Shown here: piece after piece, positions 54,520 to 64,000 of the stretch
How positions within the stretch are numbered: the stretch's first letter is position 1
Layout of the letters: each line of letters opens with the position of its first letter
Source of the DNA: Klebsormidium nitens
Lineage: Eukaryota; Streptophyta; Klebsormidiophyceae; Klebsormidiales; Klebsormidiaceae
Direction of reading: 5' to 3'
Length of the DNA stretch: 64,000 bases
Assembly (NCBI GenBank): GCA_000708835.1
Contig: DF237022.1
Coordinates: 91,353 to 155,352 of the forward strand
Program-made: the position numbers and the translations under genes
The notes under the pieces: generated by a model
Told to the model about the DNA's origin: nothing
What the model saw: the letters and a program-made list of their open reading frames with translations, nothing else
The model's database searches: none

Positions 54520-57500
54520 ATGGCCGAGCACGAAGAAGCCCCGGGTGTCGAAGTGGAGGCAGCCCCTGGCGAGGCTGGAGGGGAAAGTGTGCTGGGCAAA
54601 CGGAACTTGGAAGAGGAGGCAGAGGGGATTAGCGACGTGCCGCCACCAGGGGGCGAGACAGAGCAGCCTGCACCTGAGAGTGCTCCTGTTTCCAACACTG
54701 AGTTTCAGGAAGCAACCAAGCGAGCTGCCGAGATTGCTGCGAGGCTGGGGGGGGGGGATCCCAACAAGAGGCCCAGGACGGAGGGCGAGGAAGGCGCAAA
54801 CGGCAGTCATGCTGAGAGTAAGTGGCGGAATAGTCACCTCTGCCAGAGTTCGTCCATTTGTTGTGGTAAAGTTTGTTTACAGAGTCCTCTGCTGTAATGA
54901 TCTGTCCACGTTGTGCGATCTGTCATTTTACGTGCACCATGAGGGTGAAAGGATTGTGGCCGATATTTTCATCAAGGATGTGCAGAGGATGTGTAGTAAG
55001 ATAAGCAGGTATCCAGTGAACTGGCAGCTTACGACGGGACACCGACGCTGATGGGTTTCACGTTGTGGACAACCTTTAGGCAGACAGGGCATGTGAATAT
55101 TTGTCCCAGAGTGAACATCTGGGGAGTTTTTGGACCAAGAAGGATAGCAGTTCACAATGGAATATCAAAATGATACTCTTTTTGTTGTGTGTTTGTAAGC
55201 AACCGTTCCCGCTCTTTGCTCGGGTCGTCAATTGGATCTAATGGGATTGAAGCTGAGCGGAGCATTGCATGCGATGTGAAGGTGGCAGAGATGTCCTCTG
55301 CCAACAAATGTGACGCACCTTTTCCAGAATAACTGCAGGCGCTGTGGCCAATTTGGTGATATTCTTTCTGAACGACAATGATGGTTTACCTGCGACCTAT
55401 GTTTCCATTTCCTTCATCCTCACAGTCCTAAGAACAGTGCCTGTCAACCACGCACATGTCAGCACACCTTGTAGCCCTCTTTTTCAATTTTCTGTGGATC
55501 TTCCTAACCATTCTCATTTCTCCACCTGTAGCTGGACGTCCGACAGGTTTTTCGGACGCTCCTGCAGGCTACACCCCTGCTCCCACTGGATTCTCGGACG
55601 GCCCTCCCGGTGGCGCTCCGTACCAAGCCCCTGCTGTGCAGTCTGGCGGATTTGGCGAGTCGACACGCAAAGTGCAGATCCCCAATGCAAAGGTAGGCCC
55701 GGTTGCTGACCCCAACCTTGGTAAAATTGGTGTGAAAGGGGTGCTGAGGGACAGCACCCTGTGATTGACTGGCTTCTTATGTTCTGGTTTAGGTTGGTGA
55801 TTTGTTGTCATGTTGCGATTGGATCAAAGCATGCTTGCTTTCGCAGAGCCTTCCCAGTCAGTCCTGCTCTTTCCCCTCCTGATCTTAGCTCTCTGGGCGC
55901 CATGTGAGTAACAATGCATTCCTTGAAGGTGGATCAAAGTCCGAATATTTATGGTTGCATTCGGTCCCTGGTGATTGGCAAGGGTTAGCAGACACCAGCA
56001 ACCACCATGAATGTCGTTTCTATCAGAAAGGCGTGCTACCTTAGTTGCAGAATACGCATCTGAACTGCCTGATGCCTGGCAGATTGCTTTGAAGGTTGGC
56101 AAGTCTAGCGAGACCTTCAAACACCATGTTGGTCAGTCTGAATAGAAAGGCAGTGCTAATTTAGTCGCACAACAAGATGCAACTGGTCTGCTTCAGTTCT
56201 TGCAGCTTGATTTAGTGATTGTCCAGGGTGACGTAGACCATCAAGCACCATGAACTTCATTCTGAACAGAAGAGCAGTGCTGCTTAGTTGCACAGGCAAT
56301 TCGCTGGTCTGCTTGAATTCTGCAAAGAATGCAACCGGTCTGCTTTTTACCTCGCAGGTTGGTTTGGTGATTGGCAAGGGTGGCGAGACCATCAAGCAGC
56401 TGCAGTATCAGTCCCAGGCGCGCATCCAGGTTACTAGGGACCAGGACACCCCCCCGGGCGCGCAGTACCGTGAGATCGAGGTGGTCGGTACGGACGAAGC
56501 AATCGCAAAGGCGGAGCAACTGATTAACGACATTGTCAATGATGTAAGGTCTCGCTAGTACCATATGTGGGAGTGCTAGCTCTTTCATGTAGGACAACAC
56601 TGCGGTCAGCGCTCTTCGTCACAGAAAAGGGATCAGCTGTCAGCTCTGGGAATGTTCTTTTGTCATGGCACATTTATTGCTCTCAGTGCTCTTGTTCATC
56701 TGGCACAGATTAGCCGTCAACACTCATTGCTTGAGCCCTTCTGCTTGAGTGGTGCCCGTGTTACCTCTGTTTTGTTCTCATGCCTGCTTGAGTTGAGATT
56801 GTAATGGACCACGTCAAAAAGTTGGGCACATGTAATATCACTTTCCAGACTGCAGATAATAGAGGATCTCAGTCTCTTTTGGTTTTCCTACACGTGTTTA
56901 TATCATCTGTAGTGTTTTCCCACCCCCTACTGATCATGTAGCTAGCAAATGCTTATAATCAAATCAATTCGAAGTTCCAGCTACCAATTGCTGTGGAGTT
57001 ATCTCAATATTGAGGGAAAGTAAGTTTTCTGAGTGGCCCGTTCGGTGTGTGTTGCAGGTTGGCGGCCCTGGCCGTGCTCTGGCTGCCCCTGGCCCCGACG
57101 CGGTCACCATGATCGTCCCCAACGACAAGGTCGGCCTCATCATTGGAAAGGGAGGGGAGACCATCAAGAACCTGCAGAACCGATCAGGCGCGAGGATTCA
57201 GGTACGAATTTTGTGCTGCCTAGTCAACATTTCAGGCTGGGGGGACGATTGTCAAGGCACTCGTCCTACTTCGTATGTAGACAACAGGAGGGTCCGTTTG
57301 CCTGAAGAATCCTGTCAAGTGCCGCCTGTGCCCCTGTTTTGTGCCGCCTGCTTTTACAAGCTCAGAAAGGTGCAATCCAGGGGTCAGCATCTCCAGAAAA
57401 TGTGCTTTTGTTTGTTTGACTGCTCCAGCATCCCTTCTCTGCTTGCTCTTTGTTCAGCTCTTATTGTGTAAAGAAATCATGCAAGGAATCTGCATGCAGC

Positions 57501-60343
57501 ATCGCTTTTCAATACATTACAGCGTTCACCCCAGGCAATTTCAGCAAACAGACATTAGTTCTTTATATTGCTCCTCAGACCCTTTTTTTGTTAGACAGGA
57601 TATTCTGATCTCAAAAGCCGCAGAATGCTTTCGATTCCGAGAGAGTGTATTCTGATCTCAAAAGCCGCAGAATGCTTTCGATTCTGAGAGAATGGATCAA
57701 GAGAAGCATGTTGTGCCCATCTTAATTGTTGTCATCACATACGCTGCAACTGTTCTGGGTTTCACCGAGTCAGCTTTCTTCCCACGGAGGTCAGGTTTAA
57801 CCTCTGAGAAGTCTCTTGAAAGGTGACAGTGCATTGGAAGCTGCCAGCTTTGAACCACTACTTAGGCCGTCAGCTCAACGCACTCGGCCGTGGTCCACCC
57901 TCGGTCATTTCTACAAGCTGCCGTTGGATTTGCTGAGGTCAGCACAGATCCTCCTATTGCTGACATCATCTTGTTGACATGTAACAGGTCCAGAGTGACG
58001 CCACCCTCGAGCCGGGTGCGACTGAGCGCACCGTGACCTTGTCCGGGAACGGCCAGGCCACGGCAGAGGCGAAGAGGCTCATTCAAGAGGTCATCTCTGG
58101 GGTGAGGCCGACTTGCTGACGTCAGCTTGCATTTCTTCCCTCGCCTTTTATTTCTTTGCACTCCTCTTTCCGCTTTCAAGTCGGCTCACTTGTCCCTGTC
58201 AATCCTTCGGTGTTTTCCTTATGTTGCATGTCTTTGACATGCGTCACTGATTCGATACTGCTTTGTCCCAAGGCAATGAACAGTTCCCCGTCACTCGCTT
58301 CGATCCGACCTGTCACAACTTCGACATGATCCGTCGAGAACATGCTTCCCTACAAGTTGTTCAATTTGAAGATGCTTATTTCCAAAATCCACTTGCCTCG
58401 GAATCTGCTGCTTTGTAAGGAGCTTGTCGATGGAAACAACCTGTCCTTGACTCGTGATTGTTCCTTGACAACAAATTATCACGTCCTGGGCAAGAGGGTA
58501 AGCACGCAAGTAAAGACGATCAAGTAGCAGCCGTGGTACACTAGTATGGGCTTGTACAGTTGGAAGATGGAATTGCTTCTTGCTCTGCTTGTTTTGGTCC
58601 TGCTTCCTTTGCTTTGAGTGTTCGACGACAGGCGCTCATAGGAGACATTTGATTGTCAGCTGCTACTGGAAACTGGAAAGGTATGTGATGTACTCCATGC
58701 ATCAATCTTCTTGAATTGGCTAACAAGCAATCAAATCATAGACCTGGTCATTCAGAGGTTGAGTAGAAAAGGGTTTGGTTAGGACAGCTTCAAGACTCGC
58801 AAGAACAGGCGGAACAAGTCTGAGGCTACTCAACAGGCGATCTCAGCGAAGTGGACTTCAATTCCGGCAAGTAACCTTGTAAACTGCCACTTGTGCTACC
58901 CGTAAAATTTACTCCTTATCCGATGTTACTGGGTTGCTGCCATCTTTGAAGCACATCACGACTCTCAGCTGCCCCTGAAGCTGACTTTTTTGCTAATGAA
59001 AACGTGTTATGATCGATTGGCGCATCTCATTTTTTCTCCGCGAATCTCGAATAAAGTTGTACCTACTGCCTTTGCCAATGTTTGGATGCCTTCTCGAAGG
59101 TAAGAGAGGGTAAGATCGGTTGAGAAGTTGCAATTGAACGGGAAGCCGGGGGAATACATCCAGGAGATTGTCTTCTTTGTCTGTACTTCCTTTGTCATGT
59201 ATATCCGGTGCAGTGGGTAACTGAGTACATTGCTTATATCTGAAGGGCTACTCAAATACAAATTGAATCTTGGCTTCTGAAAACAAGTTCACTGGGTTAA
59301 TCTGAAAGCGGTCAGGAAAATGCGCTCGCACGTTCTCAGTACTGGTCTCAGTAGGCGGAGAGGAACGGGGCTTGCTGCCATTCCAGTTGCTCCCATTGTT
59401 GCGTTTGGTATCGTTTCGTGCATCAGGTGCCCGCTGGGGCTTGTAGTAGCTCTAGAGGTGAGGGTTCCAGTCGGTTGAGGTAAGCCACGAGAAACACAGC
59501 GGCCCACAAAAGCTTTCCTTGTAAATCTTCTGACTTGCTAACGTGCTTGCCTTCTTTCTCTATACCTTCCCAGGCCTTGCATCGCACGCTTGCTGCGCTT
59601 GCCTCCGTTGCATGCATCGCGCTGCAATCGCTCCTGCCATCGTTGTACCACCCGTCCCTTCCATTGTTCCCTCCGGTTATGTTTTTGGAGCCTTTCTTTG
59701 CTGCCCACCCTTTCACCAAATAAAAGACTTTGGCTATCGAGTCCCTTGCTCGACATTCTTCTTCGCCCTCTCCCTCCTATCCCCTGGTCTCCCAACACGC
59801 CCTTATCATGGACCCTCCCTAACCGTAATTTCTCTGGAGCAGGAACGTCCCCCCCCCCGGCGCTATGATGATTACGGAGGTCGGGGCGGATATCGTTCCG
59901 GACCTCCCGGCGGTCAGTGGGGGGGTCCTCAGGGTGGGTACAGGCCCCCGGGCGGTCCCCCCCCTTACGGTGGCTACTCGGCTCCTGCCCCTGCCTCTTA
60001 CTACGGTGCCCCCCCGTCATATGCCCCCCAGACATACCCAGGGTATGATCAGAGCGGCTATGGATATGCGGCGCCCGCCTATGGGGCTGCCCCGGCTGCG
60101 CCTGCTGCGGCACCCGCTTACGATTACTCGGCATATCAGCAGCCAGCAGCAGGTGCTGGTGGGTATGATTACAGCCAGCAGTATCAGGGGTATCAGCAGC
60201 CCGGGTATTACCAGGCCCCAGCGGATCCGGCTAGCCAAGGGTACTATCAGGCGCCAGCGGCTGATGGCTCTGCTGCTGCGCCTGCAGCGACTTATGACTA
60301 TAGCCAGGGGGGAACGGCGCCCGCGGCAGCTCCTACGCAGTAG
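54520..60343 (+). CDS. Double-KH RNA-binding protein of the FUBP/KSRP type, six exons
   Basis: Exons: 54520-54817, 55532-55692, 56358-56543, 57058-57201, 57988-58101, 59843-60343; phases agree, 467 residues. Residues 1-99 are acidic and disordered with a possible nuclear signal (KRPRTE). KH1 begins at KVQIPNAKVGLVIGKGGETI (GXXG loop IGKGGE at 158-163) and ends AEQLINDIVND. KH2 begins MIVPNDKVGLIIGKGGETI (loop at 244-249) and ends AEAKRLIQEVISG. Residues 302-467 are a low-complexity tail rich in Gly, Tyr, Pro, Gln and Ala (GGRGGYRSGPPGGQWGGPQG, then YDYSQQYQGYQQPGYYQ), prone to phase separation. Animal FUBPs have four KH domains; two is usual for the plant relatives. Likely functions are binding single-stranded RNA/DNA and regulating splicing, stability or transcription. 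The exon 3 to 4 and 4 to 5 introns each split conserved KH structure. Confidence 0.88.
55950..56357 (+). repeat. Three decayed copies of the KH1 exon 5' edge and its upstream intron
   Basis: The true edge is acctcgcag|gttggtttggtg at 56357. Related starts lie near 55968 (ggtgattggcaaggg), 56088 (ttgaaggttggcaag-ggcgagacc-like) and 56207 (gatttagtgattg-gggtgacg-agaccatcaag). They are separated by a shared intronic block (agaa-ggcagtgct--ttagttgca, tg-aactggtctgctt). The unit is about 120-150 bases and the copies lie upstream of the acceptor. Confidence 0.8.
57600..57695. repeat. Tandem duplication, about 47 bases, in the KH gene intron 4
   Basis: The block tattctgatctcaaaagccg through cagaatgctttcgatt is repeated immediately with one or two differences (ccgagag versus ctgagag), indicating a recent event. 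Confidence 0.92.
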
Positions 60344-61192
60344 TGTTTGGATTCCGTGCACTATGTAGTGGATGTCAGTAAGTGCAGTAGCAGGCTCATG
60401 TGGATGCGTGGAAGGTTCTGTACCGGCAAATGGTCAGGTAGACGTGTCTTCGTGAGTTCCTTCAAGTAGTTTGTAGCAATGCCAACACCAGATTGGCTGC
60501 AAGTCCACTAATGTGGACCATGCATCCCCGATTGTGAGTCACATCATCAGAAAGCGCAACCAGAAGGAACTTGACCTAGTACTGATGTTCTGGTTTAGGT
60601 ATTCTCCGAATCACTCTCTGTCAGTACCTACTTGCAAGCCCTTGCATTGATGCTAGCACCTTTCAATATGTGGTTTATTCGACTGGGAATTCATGTTTCG
60701 CCTCCAGAATCGCTTGCATCACTTTCCTCGGCAGACTCAGCAGAAGAGTCGTCAAGACCATGCTTGTACTCAGACTCGGCGAGAGCTGTTGTCATACCAA
60801 ACCCTTGCCTTCTTTCTGGATGCCATGTGACTAAGTAAATCCAGACGACACAACGCCATTTTAAAGTTGTTTCGAAAACACTTGCCGTTGGGCCAATGAT
60901 AGATCATGCTCAATATTGAACGTCAGTGTATGCAAAGCTAGCCGGGGCGTTGATCAAATTCTACAAGACTCCAAGAATTATGGACGCTCAACATCGGATC
61001 ATATGAAGAGACGGTTAGACCGGGCCCAGGTTGCATGCTCAATGATTGCAGTTCAATTCAGTGGTTGGTTGACCGTCTTCTTGATACCGGCAGTGGTGTT
61101 TAATAGTATATACCAGCTCGGCTGCGCCGTGCTGTGTCGAATGTGCAACGGCCCATTCCCCCCATTCCCGCTGTACAAATATTTCCATCACA

Positions 61193-61218
61193 GGCATACG
61201 CACACGTGTGCGTATGCC
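61193..61218. repeat. Perfect 26-base palindrome centred on CACGTG
   Basis: The arm GGCATACGCACAC is followed by its exact reverse complement, placing a G-box/E-box core at the centre. It is followed within 5 bases by further self-complementary tacgtatgtacgta. It could be a bHLH/bZIP-type site or a cruciform-prone spot. No gene start is visible close by. Confidence 0.9.
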
Positions 61219-61596
61219 ACATGTACGTATGTACGTACATGAATTCTTATGGCAATATTGCCGCAGCTAGTGCACGAATCTGTCGGAAGCGCATGTGATG
61301 GCGGGTAGACGCCCATCGAAATGAGCAGCCTACGCAGCAACTCTCAATATGGACCAAGATTGAGCGTCACTTTGTTTCACGCGTACCTTTAGCGATTTTG
61401 CATCACTATTCTCATATGTGCAGCTTTGTAGCTTAGCTGTGGCGTTCATTCTTCAATCCGTGCAACCGTGACTATGTCGTCCATTTGTCGCAAATCATGC
61501 ATGAGCGTACAATTTTAGTGACTTCTAGGTACTCAACCCGTACTCAAATGAAAATTCAATCGATACAGGCTACTACCGTCCATGGCGGCATCGTGT

Positions 61597-61770
61597 GCAA
61601 GGGCGTCCGGTACTCCGAAAATTGGCCCCCGCATGGGGGGCGCTAGCTAGGCTGGTGCCAGGCAACCGTCACTATAGGGAGAGATTTACCCCTAGGTGAA
61701 ATCGGGCAGTCGAAGGAGGGCGGGAGGTCTGGTGGCCAGTTTTATCTTCGGAGTTCCGGACGCCCCTGCA
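61597..61770. mobile_element. MITE-like element with about 22-base terminal inverted repeats
   Basis: The left end GGGCGTCCGGTACTCCGAA is matched by the inverted right end TTCGGAGTTCCGGACGCCC, with partial pairing continuing inward (attggcc / ggccagtttt). TGCA flanks both ends (tgca-a...cc-tgca) and could be a 4-base target duplication. The interior has no coding capacity, so this is a non-autonomous DNA element. Confidence 0.75.
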
Positions 61771-62655
61771 GACATCAAGGATTTGACACGATGCCCATGC
61801 CCACTTTGAACTTTATAAAACTTACTTGGTGCTTTTCTCCATATAGCATATCCTGACCTGGAGGTTGCCAGAGTTCCTTGCGATGTTGCGCGACTTTCCG
61901 CGACTCTTTACGACGGTCCATAGAAATGTTTTGCAACTTTTTACCGCAAACTCCGCGACCTCCGCGACTTTCATCATGATCTATAAACCCTTGGGAAACA
62001 TTTTCTCACGCAAGTTTTGTGTAGGATTGGACTAGATGCTTGCAATGCTTTGGTACGAAGGGACGGTGTCCTTCAGGACATAATGCACTGGCAATCCTGG
62101 CAAGCCACTGGGGTGCCTCTGCCTAGGGACAACACTGTTCTGAACTGAAATTAGGCAATCTCGGCCCCTCGTCCTCGCAACCCAGATGTTTTCGACGGAG
62201 TGTTCGATAATTCCCGCGAGGCGGAGAGTCTGGGTACTACGGTCTACCGTTTGGTATATCGTCGATTTCGGTCCATTTCGCAGATTATGATTTGCAGCCT
62301 GGCCGTCCAAAATCCTGGGTGTTTGGCCCGCTCAGAGTACATGGTCAGGGTTTGGTCCGGAGTTTGGTGACCGTATTGGCCCAGGGTTGCCCCGCCCGGC
62401 CCCGGCCCTGATGTCGCAACACTGTGTGACTTGATAGCAAGCATTGAAGGAAAAGTACCGCACGGTCTACCGTCTAGGTACCCGTCGCAGGGTGGTCAAT
62501 CAGTCAATTAGTGGTGATCCTGTTCTTCAAGTGTCATTGCTTCCGGCCCGGCGTGGCCTCCCGGAATGTCCGGGAGTCAGGCAAGGGCCGCGTGATTCGA
62601 TTGAACGGCCCTAGATACCCCTGTATAATAGCTGACAGCTGTCACTACATAGGTA

Positions 62656-62697
62656 TCTAGTAACTCTGGTAACTCTGGTAACTCTGGTAACTCTAGT
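62656..62697. repeat. Ten-base tandem repeat, four units of gtaactctgg
   Basis: Four consecutive nearly perfect units, the last ending ctctagtg. Confidence 0.92.
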
Positions 62698-63067
62698 GTG
62701 CCCTAACCGCAGCGTGCCTTAAGATAGGCGCCCGGGGGACGGGTGGGGTCGGCTTGGTGGTAGGGTGGGCTGGGGTGCGGAGCGTGTAAGCTTTTTGGGT
62801 TAGGGTTTTCAGTTCGGTTGCTCGGGGTCTACGCAGTGCGGCAAGTAGGACAAAGTACACTATTATATTAGTGTCTCCGGAATTTCTTCAGTGTTAACAC
62901 CCTCCCGTGACGCGACCATAAATGAACAGATCTGTGAAGCTGGCCGGTAGGTACCACACCTGCACAGCGGTCATCCGGGCACTTGTTATCGCCGGCCGGG
63001 TAGCTGGACGAGGGGCAAACTTTCCAGTGTCAATCAGGTTCGACTTTTTTAGCTACCTAATACGGCT

Positions 63068-63302
63068 ATCCGGTGACTGTGACTGTAACTTTGATTTTAT
63101 GATTGACACTGTGACTGTGGTTGAGACTGTGAGTGCGACTGTGACTGAGAAATTATTAAATTTTAATTGTGACCGTAACCTGTGGCGCTTATAACCTGCC
63201 GGAAACCAATTGTGACTCATACTGTGACTCTTGACACTGGACACTTTGATAGGTACCTAAACAGTGACAGTGACTGTGATTGTGACTGTGACTGTGACTG
63301 AA
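63068..63302. repeat. GTGACT-type hexamer satellite in two blocks
   Basis: Blocks at about 63074-63150 and 63264-63302 are built of gtgact, gtgatt and gagact hexamers, separated by about 110 bases that still contain gtgact and its complement (tgactca-actgtgact). The period produces long Ser/Val/Thr-rich spurious frames on both strands. Confidence 0.9.
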
Positions 63303-63610
63303 AAGGCAGTGACTCGGCATGTCACCGGGAAAACTGAGAGGTCTCCGGGAAGTAGCTCGGTACCATGCCGGTGCCCGGTCGAGGAGGACCGGAGTCCCGC
63401 ATCCAAGCAAACAGATCATTCTGACACATGTCAGACCATCAACCAATGCCTGCACAGATTGACGCCCTGTGAGAGTATTTACTCTGACAGATCGACCGGA
63501 GACACTAATATAACAGTGTAAGATTGTCCCTTTTGCCGCAGTGCGCACACAAGAGTTACCAGTACGGTATCAGGTCCATAGACATACCAGGGGTGCGGAC
63601 AGGATTTTGC

Positions 63611-63634
63611 CCCGGGGCGCTTCTGCGCCCCGGG
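63611..63634. repeat. GC hairpin, 10-bp stem and TTCT loop
   Basis: cccggggcgc and gcgccccggg are perfect complements around ttct. Two further ctggggcgca blocks follow at about 63642 and 63664, so the arm is part of a small repeated family. Confidence 0.85.
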
Positions 63635-64000
63635 CCATCGCCCTGGGGCGCAGGCCAGCTTCCCTGGGGCGCACATGGTAGTACCGGGCCTTCAATAGTG
63701 CCCGGTACAACTAGCACGTGCTATATATTGCGGAAGCTGTGGGAGGGCCCTGAAGTTTGAACCCCGGCCCTCCTTATACTCCTCCTGAAGCAGCTATGGT
63801 ACCTCGTGATTTAAAATGCTACTAAGTCCAGTCTGAATATGAGAGTAATAAATGCAAATATGCATCAGGAACTCAGAGATTTTACATTCAGCTGAGAAGG
63901 GAGGTCAGAACAAGGACGATTAAATCTAAAATGCTGGTATTGTAGGCACGTATTATAGATGTCCAATCATCCAGCCAGCGCTTATGGAAGTGAACCTAAG

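Larger units (their letters stand above)
60344..64000. other. Gene-free region with repeats
   Basis: After the KH gene stop I find no supported gene. The region holds a long perfect palindrome, a short TIR element, simple repeats and a GC hairpin (separate entries). A G-rich stretch at 62755-62785 (ggtagggtgggctggggtgc) closely resembles one at 41655-41672 in an intron. Confidence 0.5.

Noticed and set aside
59543-60343. 266-codon open frame beginning before the KH C-terminal exon
   Set aside because: The part before 59843 has intron-like content and a clear ag acceptor; only the GY/P/Q-rich part fits the protein.
61670-61690. cactatagggaga, matching the 3' part of a T7 phage promoter
   Set aside because: The upstream half of the promoter is absent and it lies inside a MITE-like element; a chance match or vector-like coincidence.

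Overview
This window is nuclear DNA of an intron-rich photosynthetic eukaryote. The best guess is a streptophyte green alga of the Klebsormidium type. The reasons are a plant-type family-37 fucosyltransferase, a plant-like spermidine synthase, GT-AG introns of roughly 100 to 2000 bases, and algal-style glycosyltransferases beside a cilia-protein fragment. The species name is inference; the genome type follows from the gene structures. I rebuilt exons by hand from reading frame, homology to remembered family motifs, and splice sites whose phases agree.

Layout. 1-2.0 kb: intergenic sequence with an isolated ASH-domain fragment of a ciliary protein. 2.1-8.2 kb (minus): six-exon type II membrane glycosyltransferase. 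9.9-11.3 kb (plus): single-exon SGNH/PC-esterase-like protein. 12.7-19.0 kb (minus): seven-exon GT37 fucosyltransferase. 22.3-23.5 kb (plus): a second SGNH/PC-esterase paralogue. 23.5-26.2 kb: repeats and one unassigned open frame. 26.2-33.1 kb (minus): nine-exon spermidine synthase, head to head with 33.6-39.2 kb (plus), a six-exon pinin. 40.4-49.8 kb (minus): eleven-exon GH27 alpha-galactosidase with a C-terminal membrane anchor. 50.8-52.5 kb (minus): bacterial-looking TetX-like FAD monooxygenase whose start codon sits on a 13-base exon. 54.5-60.3 kb (plus): six-exon double-KH RNA-binding protein. 60.3-64.0 kb: gene-free, with a TIR element, a long palindrome and satellites.

The first 24 kb forms a glycan-themed group: one glycosyltransferase, one fucosyltransferase and two putative O-acyl-transfer/esterase proteins, all apparently secretory-pathway membrane or luminal proteins. 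In land plants, xyloglucan side chains are fucosylated by GT37 enzymes and acetylated by TBL-type PC-esterase-fold enzymes, so a shared substrate is possible but not shown. The alpha-galactosidase is a further glycan enzyme 17 kb away. Spermidine synthase and pinin share a 0.5-kb divergent promoter region.

The most unusual signal is in the introns. In all six intron-rich genes, introns carry one to four decayed tandem copies of the nearest exon edge, with its splice site and adjoining intron. Copies of 5' edges lie upstream of the acceptor and copies of 3' edges lie downstream of the donor. I call these exon-edge echoes; they are the main candidate for something undescribed here.
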